DNA from: Curtobacterium sp. MCSS17_008
GTDB lineage: Bacteria; Actinomycetota; Actinomycetes; Actinomycetales; Microbacteriaceae
Length of the DNA stretch: 64,000 nt
Reading direction: 5' to 3'
Assembly (NCBI RefSeq): GCF_003234185.1
Contig: NZ_QKSM01000005.1
Location: forward strand, 1 to 64,000
Shown piece after piece: positions 14,647 through 22,210 of the stretch (positions are counted from its first letter, which is position 1; every line of letters begins with the position of its first letter). The notes under the pieces were generated by a model. That model was not told the DNA's origin, made no database searches, and worked only from the letters and a program-made list of their open reading frames with translations. Position numbers and translations under genes: made by a program.

Positions 14647-15855
14647 GTGCAGAAAGCGACCGCCCTCTGGAGCTCCGCCGTGGACCTCCTCCTCGACGCG
14701 TTCCTCGGCATCGTCTGGCTCGTCCTCCTCGTCACGCTCCTCGCCACCTCGATCGGCAGCATCCCCGCGGCCGGCGTGGGGGTGCTCCTGCTGGTGGGCA
14801 CCACCCTGACGGCCCGGTGGGTCGCCGAGGTCGAGCGCCGCCGCGCGGCGGCCCTCCACGACGTCGACATCACCCGTCCCGTCCGCAGGGCGACCCGCGT
14901 CACCGGGCCCTGGCGCGCCGTGGTGCAGGCGTTCGTCGACCTCGCCGACCCCGTGACCTGGCGGGCCCTGGCGCACCACCTGGTGTCCACCGTGCTCGGC
15001 TGGGGCTTCCTCGCGCTCGTGACGCTCGCGCCGTTCCTCGTGACGACGGCCCGCTCCGGTCCGCTGCTGGGGCTGCTGCCCGGGGGAACGGCGGGTGGCG
15101 TCGTCGCGGCCGTGGTGCTCCTCGTGGTGACGGTGCTGTACGTCTGGGGAGCCGGCCGACTCGACCGCGCGCTCGCCCCGGTGCTCCTCGGGTCGAGCCG
15201 GACCGCGGCGCTCCAGGACCGCATCGACACCCTCGCCGACGCCCGGCAGGGTGCGGTCGACGCCGCCACCACCGAACGACTCCGCATCGAGCGCGACCTG
15301 CACGACGGCGTGCAGCCCCGGCTCGTGGCGCTCGCGATGACGCTCGGCATGGCGCGGTCGCGGTTCGACAGCGACCCCGCGGCGACCAGGGAGCTCCTCG
15401 ACCAGGCGCACCGCGACGCGAAGGACTCCATCACCGAGCTCCGGCAGCTCGCCAGGGGCATCCACCCCGCGATCCTCACCGACCGTGGTCTCGACGCCGC
15501 GCTCTCCGCCGTCGCCGCCCGCAACGCGGTCCCGACGACCGTCGACGTGGCGCTCACCGCCCGTCCGCGGCCCGAGATCGAGGCGGTCCTCTACTTCGCC
15601 GTGGCCGAGGCGCTGACGAACGTCGCCAAGCACTCCGGCGCGACCCGGTGCACCGTCAACGTCGACCAGGTCCCGGACGGCGTCCGGACCGTGGTGTGGG
15701 ACGACGGGAACGGCGGCGCCGGGGCCGACGGACACCCCGGCGGCGGCCTGAGCGGCATGCGTGACCGCGTCCGCGCCGCCGGTGGCACCCTGCAGACCGA
15801 GAGCCCCGTCGGCGGCCCGACCCGAGTGACCGTGGAGGTCCCGTGCGCATTGTGA
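14647..15855 (+). CDS. NarL-type two-component sensor histidine kinase
   Basis: 402 residues. Two membrane segments at about 14-32 and 40-56 and two more at about 110-125 and 141-157 form the sensor part; little lies outside the membrane, so it probably senses membrane stress. The HisKA_3 box is ERDLHDGVQPRLVALAMTLG with His219, followed by the HATPase domain (EALTNVAKHSGATRC, GGGLSGMRDR). TACTGT at 14635-14640 lies 6 nt before the GTG start (leaderless). The response regulator gene overlaps its end by 13 bp. Confidence 0.92.
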   Translation: MQKATALWSSAVDLLLDAFLGIVWLVLLVTLLATSIGSIPAAGVGVLLLVGTTLTARWVAEVERRRAAALHDVDITRPVRRATRVTGPWRAVVQAFVDLADPVTWRALAHHLVSTVLGWGFLALVTLAPFLVTTARSGPLLGLLPGGTAGGVVAAVVLLVVTVLYVWGAGRLDRALAPVLLGSSRTAALQDRIDTLADARQGAVDAATTERLRIERDLHDGVQPRLVALAMTLGMARSRFDSDPAATRELLDQAHRDAKDSITELRQLARGIHPAILTDRGLDAALSAVAARNAVPTTVDVALTARPRPEIEAVLYFAVAEALTNVAKHSGATRCTVNVDQVPDGVRTVVWDDGNGGAGADGHPGGGLSGMRDRVRAAGGTLQTESPVGGPTRVTVEVPCAL

Positions 15856-16505
15856 TCGCCGAGGACGCCGTCCTCCTCCGTGCCGGACTCGTCCGCCTGC
15901 TCACCGACGCGGGACACGAGGTCGCGGCCGCCGTCGACACCGCCCCGGCACTGCTCGACGCCGTCGCGGCCGATCGTCCCGACCTGGCGATCGTCGACGT
16001 CCGGATGCCCCCGACCTTCACCGACGAGGGGGTGCGCGCCGCGGTCCTCATCCGGGCGCAGCACCCCGGGGTCGCCGTGCTCGTGCTCTCCCAGTACGTC
16101 GAGGAGCGCTACGCCGCCGACCTCATCACGAGCAACACGGCCGGGCTCGGGTACCTGCTCAAGGACCGCGTGGTCGAGGTCGACGAGTTCCTCGGCGACG
16201 TCGCCCGTGTCGGTGCGGGTGGCACCGTGTTCGACCCCGAGGTGGTGGCGCAGATCCTCGCCCGCTCGCGCCGCACCGACGGCATCGACACCCTGTCCCC
16301 GCGGGAGCTCCAGGTCCTGCAGCTCATGGCCGAGGGGCGGTCGAACAGCGCCGTCGGCGCCGAGCTGCACATCACCGAGAGCTCGGTCGAGAAGCACGTG
16401 TCCGCCGTCTTCACGAAGCTCGGCGTCCCGGCCGAGGGCACCGGCAACCGCCGTGTGCTCGCCGTCCTCCGCTACCTGTCCGAAGCCGCCGGTCGCGGTC
16501 GCTGA
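15843..16505 (+). CDS. LuxR/NarL-family response regulator
   Basis: 220 residues. Receiver domain with IAEDAVLLRAGL and phospho-acceptor Asp52 in LAIVDVRMPP, Lys in GYLLKDRV; C-terminal LuxR helix-turn-helix LSPRELQVLQLMAEGRSNSA plus SSVEKHVSAVFTKLGV. Phosphorylated by the kinase encoded in the overlapping upstream gene. The DUF4097 gene 65 bp downstream is a probable target or co-transcribed partner. Confidence 0.95.
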   Translation: MRIVIAEDAVLLRAGLVRLLTDAGHEVAAAVDTAPALLDAVAADRPDLAIVDVRMPPTFTDEGVRAAVLIRAQHPGVAVLVLSQYVEERYAADLITSNTAGLGYLLKDRVVEVDEFLGDVARVGAGGTVFDPEVVAQILARSRRTDGIDTLSPRELQVLQLMAEGRSNSAVGAELHITESSVEKHVSAVFTKLGVPAEGTGNRRVLAVLRYLSEAAGRGR

Positions 16506-16570
16506 CCGTAGCACCGAACCGGCAGCCCCAGCACCGCACCCACACCAGTACCCGAAGGAACGAGGTCCCC

Positions 16571-17359
16571 GTGACGACGACCGCCCCACCTCCCAGCACC
16601 ACGCCCCCGCCCGCCCCCCGACGTCCCCGGACCCTGCGGACCGTGCTGCTGGTCGTCGGCTCGGTCCTGCTCGTCGCGCTGCTCGGTCTCGTCGTGGTGC
16701 AGTCCGTCTCGGCGTCCGACCGACAGGACCACTCGCTGACGAGCACCGTCGGCGAGTCGTTCGACCGCATCCGGATCGACGTCGGCGCGACCGACGTCCG
16801 GGTCGAGCGGGCCGACGTAGGACGGCCCGTGATCGCGTTCACCGCCGGCGACACACGGCTCCGTGAGCGGCACGAGGTCCGCGACGGCGTGCTCGACCTC
16901 ACGGTCTCCGGGCCCGCGTGGAGCATCGTCGACCTGTCCGTCGGGGTGCGGCAGGGCGCGCACCTGACCGTCCGCGTGCCGGAGGACGCCGCCGACGCCG
17001 TCCCGGTCGAGGTCACCTCCACCGCCGGTGACGTCCTGCTCGCCGGCAGCTGGGGCGACGTCACGCTGACCAGCACCGCCGGGGACGTCACGCTCGACGG
17101 TCGCGCCGATGCCCTGACCGTCGAGGCGACCTCGGGCGACGTGGACCTCGCCCTCGGGGCGGCGCCGCGGAGCATCTCGGTGGAGACCACCTCCGGCGAC
17201 CAGGAGGTCCGTCTGCCGGACGGCGACTACGCGATCACCGCGGAGGCGACGGTCGGTGACGTCGACAACGCCCTCGGCACCGACCCCGGTTCCGCGCAGC
17301 GGTACCGGTTCACGGCGGTGGCCGGCGACATCGAGATCGAGCGCGGGTCCGGTCGCTGA
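16571..17359 (+). CDS. Membrane-anchored DUF4097-type beta-repeat protein
   Basis: 262 residues: Pro-rich cytoplasmic N-terminus, one membrane helix (about 25-47), then a long extracytoplasmic region of short repeats such as VTSTAGDVLLAGSWGDVTLT and TSTAGDVTLDGRADALTVEA, the right-handed beta-helix pattern of DUF4097. Such proteins often sit with NarL-type two-component systems and may modulate the kinase or act at the envelope. Starts 65 bp after the response regulator and probably forms one operon with it. Confidence 0.82.
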   Translation: MTTTAPPPSTTPPPAPRRPRTLRTVLLVVGSVLLVALLGLVVVQSVSASDRQDHSLTSTVGESFDRIRIDVGATDVRVERADVGRPVIAFTAGDTRLRERHEVRDGVLDLTVSGPAWSIVDLSVGVRQGAHLTVRVPEDAADAVPVEVTSTAGDVLLAGSWGDVTLTSTAGDVTLDGRADALTVEATSGDVDLALGAAPRSISVETTSGDQEVRLPDGDYAITAEATVGDVDNALGTDPGSAQRYRFTAVAGDIEIERGSGR

Positions 17360-17369
17360 CGGGCCCGCA

Positions 17370-17421
17370 GGACGGAACGCCAGGCGCGTGGCGGGGTCGC
17401 CACGCGCCTGGCGTTCCGTCC
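17370..17421 (+). terminator. Large palindrome (24-bp arms) after the DUF4097 gene
   Basis: GGACGGAACGCCAGGCGCGT begins the left arm; loop GGGT; right arm fully complementary. It is a variant of the recurring terminator family with different arm sequence (GAACGCCAGG instead of GAGG). Confidence 0.7.
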
Positions 17422-17523
17422 CCCGCGTTCGCGGAGCGGACACCTGTACCTCGGACGCCCCGGTGCCTCGGTGGTGCACGGCGTAGTCAGGACGCTCACC
17501 GTCCGACCACGGGAGGAACCCAC

Positions 17524-17961
17524 ATGACCAAGGACGCGAACGCCGCCACGCAGGAGAAGCTCGGCGGGATCCTCGAGGCCCGCGACTGGAGCCGCATGCA
17601 CGAGGCCTGGCACGAGGACGTCGTCGACCACGACCCCGCGCCCGGTCAGGCGCCGGGACTCGCCGGCATCGTCGACTTCTGGACCGAGTTCACCACGGCC
17701 TTCCCGGACGTCACGCTCGAGGCGGACCCGCTCGTCGTGACCGACGAGTACATCACCGCGGTCTTCACCATCCGCGGCACCCACACCGGGCCGTTCCAGG
17801 GCCACGAGCCGACCGGCCGCTCGTTCACGGTCCGCGGCATCCAGGTGTCGAGGTTCGTCGACGGCAGGATCGCCGAGCGCTGGGGCTCGACGGACCAGAA
17901 GGGCATCGAGGAGCAGCTGCAGCTCGGCTCGTCGAACGCGCAGTTCGTCAGCGAGGCCTGA
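17524..17961 (+). CDS. SnoaL-like ester cyclase / NTF2-fold protein
   Basis: 145 residues with the SnoaL polyketide-cyclase-like pattern: HEDVVDHDPAPGQAPGLAGI, then FPDVTLEADPLVVTDEYITA and RGIQVSRFVDGRIAERWGST. These small alpha+beta barrel proteins act as cyclases, isomerases or have no known substrate; in genomes like this they are usually uncharacterised. Good GGAGG ahead of the ATG (AGGAACCCACATG context). Single-gene unit. Confidence 0.8.
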   Translation: MTKDANAATQEKLGGILEARDWSRMHEAWHEDVVDHDPAPGQAPGLAGIVDFWTEFTTAFPDVTLEADPLVVTDEYITAVFTIRGTHTGPFQGHEPTGRSFTVRGIQVSRFVDGRIAERWGSTDQKGIEEQLQLGSSNAQFVSEA

Positions 17962-18041
17962 CCCGGGCCGCTCGGTCGGGCGCCCCGGGTACGCTCGGGG
18001 CGTCCGGTACCAGCCGGGTCAGCAGCCGATGAAAGGCACCC

Positions 18042-18737
18042 GTGCGTCTCCGAGCCCTCCTCGCCACCGTCGTCGTCGCAGCGCTCGCACCGATCGTGCT
18101 CCTCGCCGGCCCGGCGTCCGCGCACGACTCGCTCGTGTCCGCGGACCCGGCCGCCGACTCGTCCGTACCCGGCGACCTCGACCACGTCACGCTGACGCTC
18201 TCCGAGGCGCCGCTGTCCGGGCTGCAGACGGGCATCGTGATCAGCATCACCGACGGCGCCGGAACCGAACGCACCACCGGTGACGTCCGGATCGAGGGCA
18301 ACACCATCGCGAAGGACGTCGACCTCGCCGCCGCCGGCACCTACCGGGTGCAGTGGCGCAGCGTCTCGGTCGACGGACACCCGATCTCCGGCGAGTACCG
18401 GTTCACCTCGACGGGAGCGACCGCGCCGACACCGACGCCGACCACGGCGCCGGACCCTGCCGCGACGCGTGCCGCAGCGCCTTCGCCCACCGCGACTGCG
18501 GTCGCTGCGACGGGGACGTCCGAGGGTGTGTCCGCGACGCAGGTCGCCGCACCCGCGGGTGACCACCGGCACCACACCGTCCTGCTGCTGCTCGTCGCAC
18601 TGGCCGTCGTCGCCTTCGCCGCCGTCGTCGGCATCCGCGCCCTGCGGGACCGTCGGAACGGCGTGCCCGCCGAGGGCGCCGAACTCGACCGTGGCACGGA
18701 CGAGCACGGCGCGGACGAGGACGGCACGCACAGGTGA
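18042..18737 (+). CDS. CopC-domain copper-resistance-like protein
   Basis: 231 residues. Signal peptide ends at ASA|HDSLVSADPAAD, so the mature protein begins with the His of the CopC copper site; the CopC fold follows (LTLSEAPLSGLQTGIVISIT, YRVQWRSVSVDGHPISGEY, with the second conserved His-containing motif DGHPISG). Then a Pro/Thr/Ala linker, a membrane helix (about 185-204) and a charged tail. Likely a membrane-anchored periplasm-side copper chaperone. Its stop overlaps the start of the Nudix gene (GTGA). Confidence 0.9.
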   Translation: MRLRALLATVVVAALAPIVLLAGPASAHDSLVSADPAADSSVPGDLDHVTLTLSEAPLSGLQTGIVISITDGAGTERTTGDVRIEGNTIAKDVDLAAAGTYRVQWRSVSVDGHPISGEYRFTSTGATAPTPTPTTAPDPAATRAAAPSPTATAVAATGTSEGVSATQVAAPAGDHRHHTVLLLLVALAVVAFAAVVGIRALRDRRNGVPAEGAELDRGTDEHGADEDGTHR

Positions 18738-19450
18738 CCCGCGCGGACCAGGCCCGGTCGGCCGACGCTGCACGCGCGGCGCTCGCCGCTGTCGCCGCAC
18801 CCGGAGCCGGTCCGCTCGTCCCCGCGATGCCGACGACCGCCGACCCGCGCGCGGCGGCCGTGCTCATGCTCTTCGGCGTCCTCGACCGCACCCCGGCCGA
18901 CCGTGCAGCCGCAGCCGAGGCCGTCCACCGCGACCTCGACGTCCTGCTGCTCGCCCGCGCGTCGACCCTCCGCTCGCACCCGGGCGAGGTCGCCTTCCCC
19001 GGCGGCCGCATCGACCCCGGCGACCACGACGCCGCAGCGGCCGCCCTGCGCGAGGCCCGCGAGGAGACCGGACTCGACCCGACCGGCGTCGAGGTCCTCG
19101 GCACCCTGCCCGCCGTCCCGCTCGCCCACTCGAACCACCTGGTGCGACCGGTGCTCGGCTGGTGGCGGGACCCGACGCCGGTGCGGGTCGTCGACGAGCG
19201 GGAGTCCGCCGCCGTGTTCCGCACCCCGGTCGCCGACCTGCTCGACCCGGTGAACCGCGGGGTGACCGTGCTGCGTCGCGGGGGTCAGGAGTGGCGGGGA
19301 CCGGCGTTCACGGTACGGTCGGACCAGGGAATGCACACGCTCTGGGGGTTCACCGCGATGCTCCTCGACGCGCTCTTCGACCGGCTCGGCTGGTCCGAGC
19401 CGTGGGACGCCGCACACGAGCTGCCCCTCCCTGCGCAGCGAAGGGGCTGA
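18734..19450 (+). CDS. Nudix hydrolase, CoA-pyrophosphatase type
   Basis: 238 residues. The CoA-specific signature LRSHPGEVAFPGG runs straight into the Nudix box (GGRIDPGD...REAREETGL, about residues 90-113), which binds Mg and hydrolyses CoA or related dinucleotides. Translationally coupled to the CopC-type gene by a 4-bp overlap, an arrangement without an obvious functional link. Confidence 0.9.
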   Translation: MTRADQARSADAARAALAAVAAPGAGPLVPAMPTTADPRAAAVLMLFGVLDRTPADRAAAAEAVHRDLDVLLLARASTLRSHPGEVAFPGGRIDPGDHDAAAAALREAREETGLDPTGVEVLGTLPAVPLAHSNHLVRPVLGWWRDPTPVRVVDERESAAVFRTPVADLLDPVNRGVTVLRRGGQEWRGPAFTVRSDQGMHTLWGFTAMLLDALFDRLGWSEPWDAAHELPLPAQRRG

Positions 19451-19453
19451 CCG

Positions 19454-19588
19454 CTGCTCTCCACCCTGCTCGTCCAGGTGCCGTGGCTCACCTTCGGTGT
19501 GCTCGTCGCGGTCGTCGTCGTCGCCCCCTTCCTCGGGGTCCTGCTGGCGCGGGCGCCGCGGGCCACGACGGCACTCGCGCTGGTCTAG
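19454..19588 (+). pseudogene. Possible truncated membrane-protein remnant
   Basis: Directly after the Nudix stop the frame LLSTLLVQVPWLTFGVLVAV continues hydrophobically for about 44 codons and stops at TAG 19586-19588, inside the end of the convergent arsC-like gene. No standard start codon precedes it (CTG at 19454 or GTG at 19478). It resembles the first helix of VanZ-like membrane proteins and may be the remains of a truncated gene. Confidence 0.3.
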
Positions 19589-19986
19589 AGCAGCTCGTCG
19601 AGCAGGGTCTCGACCCGGCGGCGGACCTCGTCACGCACCGGGCGGACCTGTTCGATCGGCAGTCCGGCCGGGTCGGTGAGCGCCCAGTCCTCGTAGCGCT
19701 TGCCCGGGAAGACGGGGCACGCGTCCCCGCAGCCCATCGTCACGACGACGTCCGCCTGCCGGACCGCGTCGGTGGTCAGGACGGCGGGCTGCTCCCCGGC
19801 GATGTCGATGCCCTCCTCGGCCATCGCCTGCACCGCGACGGCGTTGATCCGGTCCGCGGGCTCGGAGCCGGCGGAGAACACGTCGACACGGTCGCCGGCG
19901 AGGTGCCGGAGCCACCCGGCTGCCATCTGGGAGCGGCCGGCGTTGTGGACGCAGACGAACAGGACGGCGGGCTTCTGGTCGGGCAC
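19585..19986 (-). CDS. Arsenate reductase of the low-molecular-weight phosphatase type
   Basis: 133 residues from the GTG at 19986 (GGAG 5 nt upstream). P-loop FVCVHNAGRSQ gives the CX5R motif with Cys12 and Arg18; a second cysteine pair lies in MGCGDACPVFPGK and the catalytic Asp in ALTDPAG. That pattern matches thioredoxin- or mycothiol-coupled ArsC proteins that reduce arsenate to arsenite. No arsenite efflux gene or ArsR regulator is nearby, so it may be constitutive. Confidence 0.9.
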   Translation of the reverse strand: MPDQKPAVLFVCVHNAGRSQMAAGWLRHLAGDRVDVFSAGSEPADRINAVAVQAMAEEGIDIAGEQPAVLTTDAVRQADVVVTMGCGDACPVFPGKRYEDWALTDPAGLPIEQVRPVRDEVRRRVETLLDELL

Positions 19987-20043
19987 GGTGACTCCGGGGG
20001 ACGTCGGGACGGGGCCTGGCCATCCTGCCGCACCGTGGTGAAC

Positions 20044-20088
20044 GGACGGGAGGCGCGTGACGGGTTCGCCACGCGCCCCCCGTCGGTC
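20044..20088 (-). terminator. Imperfect GACGGGAGGC-family palindrome after nei
   Basis: GGACGGGAGGCGCGTG...CACGCGCCCCCCGTC with mismatches, 16 bp past the stop of the glycosylase gene. Decayed or diverged copy of the family. Confidence 0.55.
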
Positions 20089-20104
20089 CCACGGTGCCGG
20101 AGGG

Positions 20105-20905
20105 TCAGCGCGCCGCGGGCTGACAGCGGGGACACCACCAGACCCGGCGAGGCGGGGACCCGACCACCTCGACGTCGTCACGGGCGCGGACACGCGTGCC
20201 GCAGCGCAGGCACGGCCGACCCGCTCGTCCGACGACCCAGTGGCGCTCGCCGCGGCGCAGGACGCCCGTCGTCACCTGGTACGCCTCCGGCACCGTCGCC
20301 GAGTGCCGGAGCATCCGCTGCGCGGTGTCGAGCAGTGCCCCGACGTCGACGGTGCCGATCGGGCGGTCGGGGTGCACCCCGCGGACGAAGCCGAGCTCGT
20401 TCGCCCAGAGGTTGCCGAGCCCGGCGAGCCGGCGCTGGTCGAGCAGGACCGTGCGAACGGGCAGGTCCGGTTCGGCGGTGCAGCGGCGGACGGCATCGTC
20501 GCGGTCGAAGTCGTCGTGGAGCAGGTCCGGGCCGAGGTGCCCGACCGCCAGGTGCTCGTCGCGCGTCGGGAGCAGTTCGACCACGGGCAGCGCGAGCCCC
20601 CACACGGTGCGGCCGTCGTCGAGGGCCATGCGCACCCGGGCGTCCTGCGCGGCGTGCACCGGCAGACGCTTCCCGGGGCCCGTCGTCGTCCACGAGCCGG
20701 TCATCCGCATGTGGGTGTGGAGCGTCGTACCGTCGTCGAACCGGGTCAGCAGGTGCTTGCCGTGCGTCGCGTGCGCGACGATGCGTCGGCCGCCGAGCGG
20801 GGTGCCGGCGTCCGCGCCGCCGCGGAGCTCACCGCGCGTGACCAGGGCCCCGTCGACGGCACGGAGCCGTGCTGCCAGACGGTGGACGGAGTCACCCTCG
20901 GGCAT
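20105..20905 (-). CDS. Fpg/Nei-family DNA glycosylase (endonuclease VIII type)
   Basis: 266 residues. The mature N-terminus PEGDSV supplies the catalytic Pro2 and Glu3; HMRMTGSW, then the helix-two-turn-helix (LAGLGNLWANELGFVRGV) and the C-terminal zinc finger (CLRCGTRV...WWCPRCQ) follow. The enzyme removes oxidised bases and cuts the strand. The PEGDSVH start fits the actinobacterial Nei2 group. TAGCGT lies 6 nt upstream of the ATG, so probably leaderless. Confidence 0.92.
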   Translation of the reverse strand: MPEGDSVHRLAARLRAVDGALVTRGELRGGADAGTPLGGRRIVAHATHGKHLLTRFDDGTTLHTHMRMTGSWTTTGPGKRLPVHAAQDARVRMALDDGRTVWGLALPVVELLPTRDEHLAVGHLGPDLLHDDFDRDDAVRRCTAEPDLPVRTVLLDQRRLAGLGNLWANELGFVRGVHPDRPIGTVDVGALLDTAQRMLRHSATVPEAYQVTTGVLRRGERHWVVGRAGRPCLRCGTRVRARDDVEVVGSPPRRVWWCPRCQPAAR

Positions 20906-20948
20906 GTGGTCACGCTAGGCGGCGCCACCGACAGCGTCGGTGTGCTCC

Positions 20949-21335
20949 TCAGGCCGCGGCGGCGTGCTCCCGCAGCGCCGGGCAGTGCTCCGGTGTCGGG
21001 TGCTCGGAGATCGCGATGACCTCGTCGAGTCGGTCGCGGGTGGCCTCGAGCTCGGCGAGCTGCGCGGTGATCCGGTCGCGCTCGGCGACCAGCAGTGCGA
21101 ACGACTCCGGCGTCGCGACCCCCGCGTCGACGCACGGCAGCAGCTGCACGATGGTCCGGCTCGCCAGGCCGGCGGCGAAGAGCTGCTGCACGAGCTGCAC
21201 CCGCTCGACGGACGTGTCGGCGTACGACCGCTGGCCGCCCGCGGTCCGCTCCGCCGTGAGCAGGCCCTGCTCCTCGTAGTACCGCAGCGAGCGGACGCTC
21301 GCCCCGGTCGCCGCCGCGAGGTCACCGATCCGCAT
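20949..21335 (-). CDS. MerR-family transcriptional regulator
   Basis: 128 residues. MRIGDLAAATGASVRSLRYY is the MerR helix-turn-helix, followed by EEQGLLTAERTAGGQRSYAD, the wing, and a coiled dimerisation helix (LLVAERDRITAQLAELEATR). C-terminal Cys/His (PEHCPALREH) could sense metal or redox. Divergent from an SDR gene; the shared region contains a dyad inside an overlong -35/-10 spacer, the MerR mode of activation. Confidence 0.9.
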   Translation of the reverse strand: MRIGDLAAATGASVRSLRYYEEQGLLTAERTAGGQRSYADTSVERVQLVQQLFAAGLASRTIVQLLPCVDAGVATPESFALLVAERDRITAQLAELEATRDRLDEVIAISEHPTPEHCPALREHAAAA

Positions 21336-21353
21336 GTCGTCTCCGATCCGCAC

Positions 21354-21385
21354 TTGCACCTGACACCGATGTGAGGTCCTACCGT
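21354..21385 (+). promoter_or_regulatory. MerR-type promoter of the SDR gene
   Basis: TTGCAC (21354-21359) and TACCGT (21380-21385) are separated by 20 bp, longer than usual. The dyad ACCTGACA-CCGA-TGTGAGGT (21358-21377, one mismatch) fills the spacer. MerR regulators twist exactly such promoters. Confidence 0.65.
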
Positions 21386-21428
21386 AGCCGAGCCGCAGCG
21401 GGAAGTGCCTGCTCGGCAGGAGGACACC

Positions 21429-22130
21429 ATGGACATCGCCGGATCCGTCGCGCTCGTCACCGGGTCGAACCGGGGCATCGGTCGCCGCTTCGTCACGCAG
21501 CTGCTCGAGCGGGGTGCCGCCAAGGTCTACGCGACCGCGCGTCGCCCCGAACTCGTCGACGTCGAGGGTGTCGAGGTGCTCCCGCTCGACATCACCGACG
21601 AGGCATCCGTCACGGCAGCGGCAGCCGCCGCGCAGGACGTCACGTTGCTCGTCAACAACGCGGGGATCTCCGCGGGCGGTTCGCTCCTCCGCGACGACCT
21701 CGCCGACGCGCACCGGCTGCTCGACACGCACCTGTGGGGGACCCTGTCGATGCTGCGGGCGTTCACGCCGGTGATCGAGCGCAACGGGGGCGGGGCGGTC
21801 GTGAACGTGCTGTCCGCGCTGTCGTGGTTCGCCCACCCGGGCGCCGGCGGGTACGCGGTCGCGAAGGCCGCCGAGTGGAACATGACGAACGCCGTCCGGC
21901 TCGAGCTGCGCGACGCCGGGATCACGGTCCAGGGGCTGCACCTCGGCGCGGCCGACACCGACATGATGGCCGGGTACGACGGCCCGATGACCGACCCGGC
22001 GGACGTCGTGCGTGCCTCCCTGGACGGGGTCGAGCAGGGCCTCACCGAGGTCGTCGTCGACGAGTGGAGCGCGATGGTGAAGGCCTCGCTCCAGCAGTCG
22101 CCGGACGTGCTCGCCGCGCAGCTCGTCTGA
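21429..22130 (+). CDS. Short-chain dehydrogenase/reductase
   Basis: 233 residues. Rossmann motif VALVTGSNRGIGRRF near the N-terminus, NNAGISAGG in the middle; the catalytic region reads SALSWFAHPGAGGYAVAKAA (S...Y-x-x-x-K). AGGAGG 5 nt upstream decides the ATG at 21429. Under probable control of the divergent MerR protein. Substrate unknown. Confidence 0.9.
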   Translation: MDIAGSVALVTGSNRGIGRRFVTQLLERGAAKVYATARRPELVDVEGVEVLPLDITDEASVTAAAAAAQDVTLLVNNAGISAGGSLLRDDLADAHRLLDTHLWGTLSMLRAFTPVIERNGGGAVVNVLSALSWFAHPGAGGYAVAKAAEWNMTNAVRLELRDAGITVQGLHLGAADTDMMAGYDGPMTDPADVVRASLDGVEQGLTEVVVDEWSAMVKASLQQSPDVLAAQLV

Positions 22131-22151
22131 CGGTCACCGAGCGCGGACCCG

Positions 22152-22199
22152 GACGGACGGGAGGCGCGGTGCCAGCCGGCACCGCGCCTCCCGTCCGTC
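22152..22199. terminator. GACGGGAGGC-family palindrome (22-bp arms)
   Basis: Left arm starts GACGGACGGGAGGCGCGGTG; loop AGCC; right arm perfectly complementary. Lies between the convergent SDR and BCCT genes and can serve both. Confidence 0.75.
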
Positions 22200-22210
22200 A
22201 CCCGGTCGCG

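Noticed and set aside
16472-17479. Long minus-strand open frames antisense to the two-component/DUF4097 genes
   Set aside because: High-GC codon bias keeps antisense frames open; the amino-acid mix (Arg/Pro/Gly-rich) and lack of motifs mark them as shadows. The same applies across the window.
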